Shown here: piece after piece, positions 32,020 to 40,392 of the stretch
Position numbering within the stretch: position 1 is the stretch's first letter
Layout of the letters: each line of letters starts with the position of its first letter
NCBI GenBank assembly: GCA_959028445.1
Contig: CAUFRY010000003.1
Location: forward strand, 37,453 to 101,452
Origin: an uncultured Collinsella sp.
GTDB lineage: Bacteria; Actinomycetota; Coriobacteriia; Coriobacteriales; Coriobacteriaceae
Length of the DNA stretch: 64,000 nt
Direction of reading: 5' to 3'
Made by a program: the position numbers and the translations under genes
The notes under the pieces: generated by a model
Seen by the model: only the letters and a program-made list of their open reading frames with translations
The model's database searches: none
Told to the model about the DNA's origin: nothing

Positions 32020-33486
32020 TTAGAGAGATTTGATACGGGTGCCGGCGGCGGTATCCTCAATGGTGAGGCCCAGGTCCTTGAGCTGGTCGCGGATGGCGTC
32101 GGCCAGACCCCAGTTCTTGGCGGCACGGGCCTCGGCGCGGGCCTCGAGAATCTTGGCAGCAGCCTCGTCCACGTCGTCGCCCGTATAGGCAACCAAACCG
32201 GCGGCAACACCCAGCAGACCCAGCGGCAGCTCCACCTTGGGCTCGGGAAGCTCGACGCCAAACGTATCGAGCAGCTCGGCCAGCGTATCGGCGGCAGCCA
32301 GGACTGCGGCCTTGTCGGCAGCATCGCCCGCCTGCTCCAGATACTGGTTGCACTCGGTGACAAAGCCAAAGACGGCACCCATGGCACCGGCGGTGTTAAA
32401 GTCGTCGTCCATGCACTCCTTGAAGGCGGCACGGGTCTCGGCGGCCTTGGCGGCAAACGCCTCGACGACAGCCTCATCGGCGTCGGCCGTCGCATGGTTC
32501 GCGGCCCAGCGCAGGTTCTCGACCGTGCCGGCGATACGCGTGAGCGAGTTCTCGGCACCCTCCAAGCGCTCCCAAGAGAAGTCGAGCGGCGAGCGATAGC
32601 TCGTCTGCAGCATCAGCAGGCGCAGGGCGGCAGCGGAGTGCTGCTCGAGGACCTCGGCCAGCGTAAAGAAGTTGCCGAGCGACTTGGACATCTTCTCGCC
32701 GTCTACCAGCAGCATGCCCGTGTGCATCCAGGTGTTGGAGAAGCCCTGGTGCCAGGCGCAGGTGGCCTGGGCGCACTCGTTCTCGTGATGCGGGAAGGCA
32801 AGGTCGGAGCCGCCGCCGTGGATGTCGATCGGAGTGCCCAGATAGCGGTGCACCATGGCGGCGCACTCGGTGTGCCAACCAGGACGGCCCTCGCCCCAGG
32901 GGCTCGGCCAGCTGGGCTCGCCGGGCTTGGCGGCCTTCCACAGGGCAAAGTCGAGCGGGTCGTTCTTGTCCTCGTTCTCCTCGATGCGCGCACCCACCAT
33001 GAGGTCGTCGATGTTGCGGCCCGAGACCTGGCCGTAGTTGGGATCGCTGCGCACGGCAAAGTACACATCGCCGTTATCGGCTGCGTAAGCGTGGCCCTGC
33101 TCGATAAGCGTCTTGATCATGGCGATCATGGGACCGATCTCTTTGGTGGCGCGGGGACGCACATCGGGATCGAGCACGTTGGCAGCGCGCATGACGCCGA
33201 TGAACTTGTCGGAGAACTCCGTCGCAACCTCGGCAGCCGTACGGCCTTGCTCGTTGGCGCGCTTGATGATCTTGTCATCGACATCGGTGAGGTTCTGAGC
33301 GAACGTGACCTCGTAGCCGCTCGCGATGAGCCAGCGGCGAATCACGTCAAAGCTGATGAACGTGCGGGCGTTGCCGATGTGGATGTTGTCGTAGACCGTG
33401 GGGCCGCACACATACATGCGGACCTTACCGGGCTCGATGGGCTGGAACTCTTCCTTTTTATGGGTAGCGCTGTTGTAGATACGCAT
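32020..33486 (-). CDS. cysS: Cysteine-tRNA ligase
   Basis: The 488-residue class I synthetase has the zinc ligand Cys in MYVCGPTVYDNIHIGNART with the HIGH-like HIGN motif. It also has WHTECAAM, the HGGGSDLAFPHHENECAQA zinc/active-site region, and KMSKSLGN as KMSKS. A C-terminal helical domain recognises the anticodon. It is the last gene of disA-ispD-ispF-cysS, starting 3 bp after ispF. Confidence 0.97.
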   Translation of the reverse strand: MRIYNSATHKKEEFQPIEPGKVRMYVCGPTVYDNIHIGNARTFISFDVIRRWLIASGYEVTFAQNLTDVDDKIIKRANEQGRTAAEVATEFSDKFIGVMRAANVLDPDVRPRATKEIGPMIAMIKTLIEQGHAYAADNGDVYFAVRSDPNYGQVSGRNIDDLMVGARIEENEDKNDPLDFALWKAAKPGEPSWPSPWGEGRPGWHTECAAMVHRYLGTPIDIHGGGSDLAFPHHENECAQATCAWHQGFSNTWMHTGMLLVDGEKMSKSLGNFFTLAEVLEQHSAAALRLLMLQTSYRSPLDFSWERLEGAENSLTRIAGTVENLRWAANHATADADEAVVEAFAAKAAETRAAFKECMDDDFNTAGAMGAVFGFVTECNQYLEQAGDAADKAAVLAAADTLAELLDTFGVELPEPKVELPLGLLGVAAGLVAYTGDDVDEAAAKILEARAEARAAKNWGLADAIRDQLKDLGLTIEDTAAGTRIKSL

Positions 33487-33489
33487 TCG

Positions 33490-33984
33490 TTACTCCTTAA
33501 CGGTTTTCTGTAGCAGGCAGACGGCCCAGGCGCCGATTCCCTCGCCCTGGCCTTCCCAACCGAGCTTTTCGGTCGTAGTGGCGGCGACGCCCACGTTTTC
33601 GACGTCAACGCCCAGGGCATGGGCCAGGTTGGCGCGCATGGCATCGCGGTGCGGGGTGATCTTGGGCTGCTGGCAGGCAATGGTGCAATCGGCATCGACA
33701 AACTCAAAGCCCAGCTCGCGCGCATAGTCCATCACACGGGCAAGCAGCACCATCGAGTCGGCGCCCTCATAGGCAGGATCGGTGTCGGGGAACAGCTTGC
33801 CGATGTCTCCCCCGCGGCAGGCGCCCAGAATGGCGTCGGCCAGCGCGTGCGCGAGCACATCGGCATCCGAGTGGCCCAGCAGACCGCGCTCGTAGGGAAT
33901 GTCGACACCGCCGATAATACATCGACGCCCCTCCACCAGACGGTGAACATCGTAGCCGTGTCCAATGCGCAGGTTACTGAACAT
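33490..33984 (-). CDS. ispF: 2-C-methyl-D-erythritol 2,4-cyclodiphosphate synthase
   Basis: The 164-residue protein has RIGHGYDVHRL with metal-binding Asp and His, CIIGGVDIPYERGLLGHSDADVLAHALADA, GDIGKLFPDTDPAYEGADS and the C-terminal VGVAATTTEKLGWEGQGEGIGAWA. It catalyses the fifth MEP-pathway step. It overlaps ispD by 11 bp, so the two steps are coupled. Confidence 0.96.
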   Translation of the reverse strand: MFSNLRIGHGYDVHRLVEGRRCIIGGVDIPYERGLLGHSDADVLAHALADAILGACRGGDIGKLFPDTDPAYEGADSMVLLARVMDYARELGFEFVDADCTIACQQPKITPHRDAMRANLAHALGVDVENVGVAATTTEKLGWEGQGEGIGAWAVCLLQKTVKE

Positions 33985-34702
33985 GGGGAAGGTCCTCTCC
34001 CTCGGCCATGCGGCCGAGCAGAATCGCGGTTACGGGACGCAGGTCCTCGGGCACCGTCACCTTAAGGTTATCGCGCGGGCTCTGGACGCAGCGGACACGC
34101 CCACCCATGCGCTCGACCAGCGACGAATCGTCCGTGCCGATAAAGCCCTCAGCAATCGCCGCGGCATGGGCGCGTTTCATGGCGTCGACACTAAAGATCT
34201 GCGGCGTCTGCGCGGCCCAGTACAGCTCGCGCGGCGGCGTCTCGACGATGTTGTCGCCGTCGACGATCTTGAGCGTGTCAATCGCGGGCTGACCGCACAC
34301 GACACCGTCGAGGGCACGGTCGCTCACGAGCACGTCGATAGCGTGGTCGATGGCCTCGGTCGTAATGAGCGGACGAGCGCCATCGTGAATGGCAACGTAT
34401 TCAAAGCCCGCCGGAACCGCACGCACACCGGCACGGGTGGAATCCTGGCGGGTCGCGCCGGCATCGGCAAAGCTGATGGGCGTGTCATAGTCAAACGGGT
34501 CGATAGCCAAGCGGCGCATCTCGGCACGGCGCTCGGCAGGGCAAACCACGACGATATGGCCGACCTTGTCGCTACGATCGAACGCGCGGATGGACCAGCT
34601 CATGAGCGGACGGCCCGCCACGTTAACGAGCTGCTTGCCGCCGGGATTTCCAAAGCGCTGGCCGCTGCCGCCGGCAACGACCACGGCGCATACGGGCGCC
34701 AT
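33974..34702 (-). CDS. ispD: 2-C-methyl-D-erythritol 4-phosphate cytidylyltransferase
   Basis: The 242-residue protein shows the CTP-binding AVVVAGGSGQRFG loop and GGKQLVNVAGRPLMSWSIRAF. GATRQDSTRAGVRAV follows, then the metal-binding IHDGARPLI and a C-terminal TDDSSLVERMG. It makes CDP-methylerythritol in isoprenoid synthesis. It shares one base with the disA stop and overlaps ispF. Confidence 0.96.
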   Translation of the reverse strand: MAPVCAVVVAGGSGQRFGNPGGKQLVNVAGRPLMSWSIRAFDRSDKVGHIVVVCPAERRAEMRRLAIDPFDYDTPISFADAGATRQDSTRAGVRAVPAGFEYVAIHDGARPLITTEAIDHAIDVLVSDRALDGVVCGQPAIDTLKIVDGDNIVETPPRELYWAAQTPQIFSVDAMKRAHAAAIAEGFIGTDDSSLVERMGGRVRCVQSPRDNLKVTVPEDLRPVTAILLGRMAEGEDLPHVQ

Positions 34703-35769
34703 TATGCGTTCCCCTGTTTGGTGCCCTTCATGCGGTACAGCGAGTCCGCAAGAATGGCAGGGTTGTTGACGCCAAAGTCGCCCAAGCGCTCCGGATCCTC
34801 GCTGATGTCATCCATGAGCTCCTGCAGCGAGCCGTACTCGTCGACGATCTTCTCGGCCACGCCGTCGCGCACGACGGACACGCGCGAAAGCGTGCGCAGG
34901 CCCAGCGGCGTCATGACGGAGTCCTCGTCCAAGTCGTCATAGCCCAGAACTGCCGCCACGTGCTGCGGGTCGGACAGGTCCTTAGGCGTCATACGGGCAA
35001 GCTCAGCGCGAATCTTCTCGGCGTTGGCCTCAGAGGAATCGCTTGCGTAGTCGCGGATCATCAAGTCGTATTCGGTATCCATGCTGGAGCCCGCGAGCTG
35101 CTCGAGCTGCATCTGCACGAGCTTGCCCTGGTTACCCAGCTTGACGATGCAATCCTTAAGCTCGGTCTTTGCCTGTTGCATGATCTCGAAACTCGAGAAG
35201 ATGCCGGTGATGTCGGCGAGCGTGACGTAGTCGTCGAGCTCAAGGGCCGTCAGGCGCAGCAGGGAGCGATCGAGCGACTGACGGGTAGTCTGGAGCGTGG
35301 CGACGAGCTGGTTGACCGAGCTCATGATGGTGGTGACGGGCTGGATCTCGTAGCTCTTGCCGTGGACGTACACGTTGACGACGGCACGACGAGCCGAAAC
35401 CGAGATCACGATGGCGTCGGTGAGCACCGACATGCGAGCGGCAGTACGGTGACGCATGCCCGTCTCACTCGTGGCGAGCGAGGGATCGGGATTGAGGTGG
35501 AAGTTGGCACGCAGGATCTGGGTGAGGTCGCCATCGATAACGATGGCACCGTCCATCTTGGAGAGCTCGAACAGGCGGTTCGAGGTAAACGAAATGTTGA
35601 GCGGGAAGCCGTCGTTACCGGCGGCGAGCACGTTTTCGGTGTCGCCGACGCAGATAAGGGCGCCCAGGTGACCGGCAATGATCATGTCGAGGGCGGTGCG
35701 GATCGGCTGACCGGGGGCAGTCAGGCGGATGGCCTGTTCCATACGCTTTTGCAGCTCGTTCTTATCCAA
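34702..35769 (-). CDS. disA: DNA integrity scanning protein, diadenylate cyclase DisA
   Basis: The 355-residue protein has the DAC catalytic domain with DGA (73-75) and RHRTAAR (106-112). A long helical spine and a C-terminal HhH DNA-binding segment (YGSLQELMDDISEDPERLGDFGV) follow. It makes c-di-AMP and senses branched DNA. In many Gram-positives it neighbours radA and clpC; here clpC is 4.6 kb upstream and radA is absent. It heads the disA-ispD-ispF-cysS operon and diverges from the mntP riboswitch. Confidence 0.96.
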   Translation of the reverse strand: MDKNELQKRMEQAIRLTAPGQPIRTALDMIIAGHLGALICVGDTENVLAAGNDGFPLNISFTSNRLFELSKMDGAIVIDGDLTQILRANFHLNPDPSLATSETGMRHRTAARMSVLTDAIVISVSARRAVVNVYVHGKSYEIQPVTTIMSSVNQLVATLQTTRQSLDRSLLRLTALELDDYVTLADITGIFSSFEIMQQAKTELKDCIVKLGNQGKLVQMQLEQLAGSSMDTEYDLMIRDYASDSSEANAEKIRAELARMTPKDLSDPQHVAAVLGYDDLDEDSVMTPLGLRTLSRVSVVRDGVAEKIVDEYGSLQELMDDISEDPERLGDFGVNNPAILADSLYRMKGTKQGNA

Positions 35770-35925
35770 GGCATCGCTCCCATCGTATACGCTCCATAAA
35801 CGTCAATAAGTTTCTCACGGTTTGCCCCTGTGACGCCCGCAAAATCCGATGCTTACAGAATGAGCGAACACAGCTGAGAGCCCCAATCCAAATGAGCTGC
35901 TTATGTGGTAGCATCGGGATTCGCA

Positions 35926-36063
35926 TAAATGAGGGAGTAGTCGCGTGATCGGGTTCGCCTCCGGTGGCGCGGCAAGTCAACACACTGGCCGATGCGGCCT
36001 GGCTTGCCTTAATGAACGAGACTCGTGGCTGTGCGCGCAACGCGTACGCCACGGGTCTTTTTT
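35926..36063 (+). promoter_or_regulatory. yybP-ykoY manganese riboswitch with terminator
   Basis: The leader has GAGGGAGTAGTCGCG at its 5' end, an internal GGCAAGTCAACAC/GGCTTGCC arm and GAACGAGACTCGTGGC at its 3' end. These resemble the conserved yybP-ykoY elements. The last part forms a terminator stem GACTCGTGGC/GCCACGGGTC followed by TTTTTTG. It lies 55 bp upstream of mntP, a typical target of Mn2+-sensing yybP-ykoY RNAs. Confidence 0.8.
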
Positions 36064-36118
36064 GTTGCTCCCCCGCCAGAAGTACACGCGGGTTCGCCCG
36101 CAGAGAGGGAGCCAGACT

Positions 36119-36697
36119 ATGGGACTCGCCGAGCTCGTGCTGCTCGCCGTTGGCCTTTCGATGGACGCCTTTGCCGTTTCCATCTGCAAGGGTCTCGGCA
36201 TGAAAAAGATCAACCTTAAGGTCGCCGTAGTGCTCGGCCTGTTCTTTGGCGGCTTTCAGGCCGGCATGCCCGTAATCGGATGGGCGCTTGGCAGCCAGTT
36301 TATGGGCATCATCGGCCCCATCGACCACTGGATCGCCTTTATCCTTTTGGCCTTTATCGGCGGCAAAATGCTGTGGGAGGCCTTTACCGAGGACGAGGAT
36401 GAAGGCAACGGCAAGGATGCCGAAAAGATTGACCTGGGCGAGTACCTGATCCTCGCCATTGCCACCTCAATCGACGCCCTAGCCGTGGGCATCTCATTTG
36501 CCGCGCTCTCGGTTGACATCGTGCCCGCTGTATCGCTTATCGGCGTCACAACGTTTATCTTCTCCGTCGCCGGCGTAGCGATCGGCCACACCTTTGGCGC
36601 GCGCTACGAAAAACCCGCCGCCATCGTGGGTGGCGTCGTGCTCATCCTTATCGGCCTCAAGATCCTGCTGGAACACTTGGGTTTTTTGGTGCTGTAA
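36119..36697 (+). CDS. mntP: Manganese efflux pump MntP
   Basis: The 192-residue membrane protein has the duplicated MntP halves: GLSMDAFAVSICKGLGMKK and IATSIDALAVGISFAALSV, each with the key Asp. It has six predicted helices. It exports Mn2+ and protects against excess metal. The start at 36119 (GAGGGAGCC upstream) is chosen because all earlier codons belong to the riboswitch. It is transcribed alone. Confidence 0.94.
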   Translation: MGLAELVLLAVGLSMDAFAVSICKGLGMKKINLKVAVVLGLFFGGFQAGMPVIGWALGSQFMGIIGPIDHWIAFILLAFIGGKMLWEAFTEDEDEGNGKDAEKIDLGEYLILAIATSIDALAVGISFAALSVDIVPAVSLIGVTTFIFSVAGVAIGHTFGARYEKPAAIVGGVVLILIGLKILLEHLGFLVL

Positions 36698-36734
36698 AAC
36701 ACCCTTCAAAACTAAACGTCCGTATGAGGTCTCA

Positions 36735-36801
36735 TGCAGAGTTTTGCATGAGCCTTTTCATGCAGACTTTTGCATGTCATACTAGGATGCAAAAGTCTGC
36801 A
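36735..36801. promoter_or_regulatory. hipBA operator: three TGCAGANTTTTGCAT-type repeats
   Basis: TGCAGAGTTTTGCAT (36735-36749) and TGCAGACTTTTGCAT (36761-36775) are direct repeats. The second has a perfect inverted partner at 36787-36801 after an 11-bp spacer. A CATACT -10-like box (36778-36783) lies in that spacer, 16 bp before the hipB start. This is the usual layout of HipB-type autorepression. Confidence 0.8.
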
Positions 36802-36816
36802 CGTTAGGAGATTGCC

Positions 36817-37284
36817 ATGGATACCCTTCCCATCACCACGCCGCGCCAAGCCGGCATCTACGTGCGTCAGGCGCGCGAGGCGCAGGGGATCACCCGTGCC
36901 GCCCTCGCTAAAAAAGCCGGTGTTTCGGAACGCCTGCTCGCATCGCTCGAGCTGGGAGATGCCACGGGCATTCGGCTCGACAAGCTGCTGGCAGTTTTCG
37001 GTGCTCTTGGACTGGCGCTCGCCGCTCAAGGGGATATAGGCGAAACGAAAAATGAGCAACCAGTCGACGCCCCGCATGCTGATCAACCTTGCAGCACCTC
37101 CAGACGCCATCACGCCCAACGTCTTCATCATCGCAACCGTTGCAGCACAACCATTCCGGCTCTTGCAGATGCCCCCTTTACATCCGCACTCTACGACGAG
37201 GTCTTCGCCGATTTCGCCATGTCCAATCTCGGAGTCTCGATTGCCACAAACGCATCTAGCAAAACCAAGCCCGAAGGGAAATAG
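36817..37284 (+). CDS. hipB: HipB-like antitoxin/transcriptional repressor
   Basis: The 155-residue protein has an N-terminal XRE helix-turn-helix (AGIYVRQAREAQGITRAALAKKAGVSERLLASLELGDATGIRLDKLLAVFGALGLAL). A long tail ends FTSALYDEVFADFAMSNLGVSIA. It should bind the paired repeats upstream and hold HipA inactive. It is longer than E. coli HipB (88 residues); the tail could contact HipA. The hipA gene starts 3 bp after its stop. Confidence 0.87.
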   Translation: MDTLPITTPRQAGIYVRQAREAQGITRAALAKKAGVSERLLASLELGDATGIRLDKLLAVFGALGLALAAQGDIGETKNEQPVDAPHADQPCSTSRRHHAQRLHHRNRCSTTIPALADAPFTSALYDEVFADFAMSNLGVSIATNASSKTKPEGK

Positions 37285-37287
37285 CCA

Positions 37288-38592
37288 ATGGCCAGAACAT
37301 CACTTCGGACCATTATTTGCGGCGTGCCTGCTGGAACGCTCACGCAAGATGAGAACGGTCTTATCAGCTTTACCTACGATCATGACTATGACGGGCCAGC
37401 CCTATCGACCAACATACCCGTATCGAATCGCACATACGGACAACAGGTCATGAATCCGTACCTGTTTGGCCTTCTACCCGACAGCGAGGACCAACGAAAA
37501 GCGATTGCCGCCGAATTCGACGTTAGGCCCAACAATCCCGTTGCGTTGCTCAGCCATATCGGACTCGACTGTCCGGGCGGTGTGCAGTTTTGTGCCGAAG
37601 AAGATACCGACGCCGTCCTGCATCGCGCTGGCGAATACCGCCCTATAGACAACCACGAAATTGCTCTTCGTCTCAAGTCGATCAGAGATGACCGCGATGC
37701 ATCGTGGATGGGTCTAGATGAAAGTTGGTCACTTGGAGGCAACCAGGGCAAGTTCGCGCTCGCGTTCATAAACGGCCGCTGGTGCGAATGCATGGGCTCC
37801 TCGCCCACGACGCATATTTTCAAAAATGGCGTTATCGGATTTAAACTCGAGGCTCTCAATGAGTTTGTCTGCATGAAAAGCGCCCAGCGCGCCGGTATCG
37901 CAACGGCAAACGTCGAATATCGTATGTTTGAGGACGAACCCGCCCTCATTGTTGAGCGCTATGACCGCATGAAAGTCAAAGACGGGACAATCAGGCGTCT
38001 ACATCAAGAAGACCTCTGTCAGGCACTTGGGGTGATGCCCGCCCAAAAGTACACGGCAGACGGCGGCCCGACCACACGCGACATTCAAGAGCTCCTCGTA
38101 AATACGAGCCACCATCAACTTAACCTGTATCTGTTTACGCAGATACTGTTCTTCAACGCCATTATCGGCGCACCGGATGCGCACGCGAAAAACTATTCCC
38201 TGCTCCTTGGAAACGACGGCACAGCCATGATGGCTCGAATGTACGATGTCGCGTCGGGTTTGGCGTATGAGCGCATGCGCCGCCGGGCGCGCCTCGCCAT
38301 GAGCGTTGGCGGCGAAAATCGTGTGGGGCGAATCGGTCCAGGCGCTATCCGCCGATACCACGGCATGGGCGATCCCGCGCTGGAGGCGGCGCTTACCGAT
38401 GCCGGGCTATCCGAGAAGTTTTGCTTTGCGACCATGATGGACCTCGCCTACGAGGTACCCATTTGCATGGAAGAGGTCATGGACGAATACGCCGACCTGC
38501 CCGGCATGGCGGACCTGCGCGAGCATATGCTCGGCCCCGTCCGCGAAAACTGCCAGCGCACCCTCGACCTCATCAGGGCAGAAATGGACTAG
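37288..38592 (+). CDS. hipA: HipA-type serine/threonine kinase toxin
   Basis: The 434-residue protein has the HipA layout. A short N-terminal domain (YGQQVMNPYLFGLLPDSEDQR) leads to a glycine loop SLGGNQGKFAL (148-158) and THIFK with the ATP Lys179. The catalytic GAPDAHAKNYSL follows with Asp297 and Asn302, then MYDVASG with metal Asp320. HipA in E. coli phosphorylates GltX and causes dormancy; the target here is unknown. The pair is co-transcribed with hipB behind palindromic operators. Confidence 0.9.
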   Translation: MARTSLRTIICGVPAGTLTQDENGLISFTYDHDYDGPALSTNIPVSNRTYGQQVMNPYLFGLLPDSEDQRKAIAAEFDVRPNNPVALLSHIGLDCPGGVQFCAEEDTDAVLHRAGEYRPIDNHEIALRLKSIRDDRDASWMGLDESWSLGGNQGKFALAFINGRWCECMGSSPTTHIFKNGVIGFKLEALNEFVCMKSAQRAGIATANVEYRMFEDEPALIVERYDRMKVKDGTIRRLHQEDLCQALGVMPAQKYTADGGPTTRDIQELLVNTSHHQLNLYLFTQILFFNAIIGAPDAHAKNYSLLLGNDGTAMMARMYDVASGLAYERMRRRARLAMSVGGENRVGRIGPGAIRRYHGMGDPALEAALTDAGLSEKFCFATMMDLAYEVPICMEEVMDEYADLPGMADLREHMLGPVRENCQRTLDLIRAEMD

Positions 38593-38611
38593 GTGACCGT
38601 AATTTCGCAAT

Positions 38612-38665
38612 TATCAAACAAAAGAGGGGGGGGCACCCGTCGCAAACGCTCGAATGCCCCCTCTC
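38612..38665 (-). terminator. Terminator of pepD, between convergent hipA and pepD
   Basis: AGAGGGGGCA pairs with TGCCCCCCCTCT (one bulge) and is followed on the minus strand by TTTTGTTTG. It lies 56 bp after the pepD stop. Confidence 0.8.
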
Positions 38666-38720
38666 GTAATGTCATTTGCAATCCGCTAGCACGTGACTCG
38701 GACTGCTGCTAGCGCAACCT

Positions 38721-40178
38721 TTACGCGGCAAGGCGCTTGAGGACGTCGATGAGCAGCTCGTAGAAGCGCTCGGCAGAAGCGAGCTCCATGCTCTCGTCCG
38801 GGGTGTGGACATCGGAGAGCGTCGGACCCACGGCGATGGCGTCCAGGCCGTGCAGGGCCTCGGCAAACAGGCCGCACTCAAGGCCGGCGTGAATGGACTC
38901 GATGCGCAGCTCGGAGCCAAAGAGCTCTCGATAGCTCTCGACAAAGACTTCGCGGACCGGCGAATGCTCGGCATAGCTCCAGCCGGGATACTCAAACTCA
39001 AACTTGGCGTCGAAGCCCAGGACATCGGCCAGCGTCTGCAGACGGTCCTTGAACTCGTTCTGCAGCGAGGTGATCGAGGAGCGCGGGGACAGCATGATCT
39101 TGACCTCGTCGTCAGAAGTGGCAACCACACCGATGTTGGAGGAAACCTCGACGGAGCCGTCGGTGGCGACGTTGCGGCGAATCACGCCGTTGGGGGCAAG
39201 ACGCAGGGCGCGGATGAGGGCAAGCGCGGACTTCTGGTCCATGGCCTCGACCTCGGCGTCGTCGGCAATCTCGACGGTGCAGGTAAAGCCGGGGTCGAAG
39301 ACCTCGAGCTCGGCAGTAACGTCGGCGATGATGCCCTTTGCGATCTGGGCCGCGGCCTCGGCGGCAGCGTGGTCGGCGTAGACCAGAACAGCCTTGCACT
39401 CACGGTTGATGGCGTTGTCCTTGGTGCCGCCGTTAAAGCTAACGATGGCGGGCTCGCCAGCGACCATCAGGCGGTCGATGATGCGGGCCATGATGAGGTT
39501 GCCGTTGCCGCGCTCCAGGTTGATATCGCTGCCGGAGTGGCCGCCCAGCAGGCCGGAGATGTCGAGCGTGAGGGTGCTACCGGTCTTGTGCTCGCGCGCG
39601 ATCGGGCAGGTGTAGGTAACGACGACACCGCCGGCGCAGCTGACGGTAGCAACGCCCTCTTCCTCGGAGTCAAGGTTAATCATGGTGCGGGCGCTAATCT
39701 GGGACTTGTCGAGCGTCTCGGCGCCGACCAGGCCAGTCTCCTCGTCGGTGGTGAATACGCACTCGAGGGCGGGGTGAACGATCGAATCGTCATCGAGAAC
39801 AGTGAGCATCAGAGCGACGGCAATACCGTTGTCGGCGCCCAGAGTGGTGCCGTTAGCGGTGAGGACGCCGTCCTTGACGACCAGGTCGATACCATCAGTC
39901 GTAAAGTCGTGCTCAACGGAGCCCAACTTGTCGCACACCATATCGATGTGGCCCTGCAGCATTACGGTCGGGGCATTCTCGGCGCCGGCAGATGCGGGCT
40001 TGCGAATGATGACGTTGTAGACCTCGTCCTGATACACATCGAGACCGCGCTCCTTGGCAAACGCGACCAGGAAATCGCTGATGCCTTTCTCGTTGCCAGA
40101 CCCACGGGGGATCGCGCTGACCTCCTCAAAGAAATGGAACAGCTGGGCGGGCTCGTAGCCGGTAATCTTGTAGTCCAT
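38721..40178 (-). CDS. pepD: Aminoacyl-histidine dipeptidase (M20 family)
   Basis: The 485-residue protein begins MDYKITGYEPAQLFHFFEEVSAIPRGSGNE, typical of PepD. The M20 zinc motifs are GHIDMVCDK, GADNGIAVA, TTDEETGLVGA, INLDSEEEG and a late IHAGLECGLF. It cleaves X-His dipeptides and related peptides. AAGGAGGCACC precedes the ATG at 40178. The longer upstream frame has no family similarity. It is flanked by terminators, so probably monocistronic. Confidence 0.94.
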   Translation of the reverse strand: MDYKITGYEPAQLFHFFEEVSAIPRGSGNEKGISDFLVAFAKERGLDVYQDEVYNVIIRKPASAGAENAPTVMLQGHIDMVCDKLGSVEHDFTTDGIDLVVKDGVLTANGTTLGADNGIAVALMLTVLDDDSIVHPALECVFTTDEETGLVGAETLDKSQISARTMINLDSEEEGVATVSCAGGVVVTYTCPIAREHKTGSTLTLDISGLLGGHSGSDINLERGNGNLIMARIIDRLMVAGEPAIVSFNGGTKDNAINRECKAVLVYADHAAAEAAAQIAKGIIADVTAELEVFDPGFTCTVEIADDAEVEAMDQKSALALIRALRLAPNGVIRRNVATDGSVEVSSNIGVVATSDDEVKIMLSPRSSITSLQNEFKDRLQTLADVLGFDAKFEFEYPGWSYAEHSPVREVFVESYRELFGSELRIESIHAGLECGLFAEALHGLDAIAVGPTLSDVHTPDESMELASAERFYELLIDVLKRLAA

Positions 40179-40335
40179 GGTGCCTCCTTGGCGCAACTGG
40201 TTAGACAGTAAGACGTGCGACTTGTATATTCCCAGACTTTGCGTGCATAAACCAGTCGAAAACGCCGAGCGCCCTCGCATCATCGGCTAACGGTGGACCG
40301 TATAGCGTAACGGTCACAACTTCCGCAGCTCTACA

Positions 40336-40367
40336 AATCGAGGCGCCCTTTCCGGAGCGCCTCGATT
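40336..40367 (-). terminator. Terminator after clpC
   Basis: AATCGAGGCGC pairs perfectly with GCGCCTCGATT around a 10-nt loop, 25 bp after the clpC stop on the minus strand. The following TTGTAGAGC is only weakly T-rich. Confidence 0.7.
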
Positions 40368-40392
40368 GCGCGTATCAAATTGTCGCCACGCC

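Noticed and set aside
37052..37453. Frameshift suspected in the long HipB tail because an alternative frame is open
   Set aside because: The main frame continues to a plausible conserved-looking end (YDEVFADFAMSNLGVSIA) and stops 3 bp before hipA, so the long tail is taken as real.
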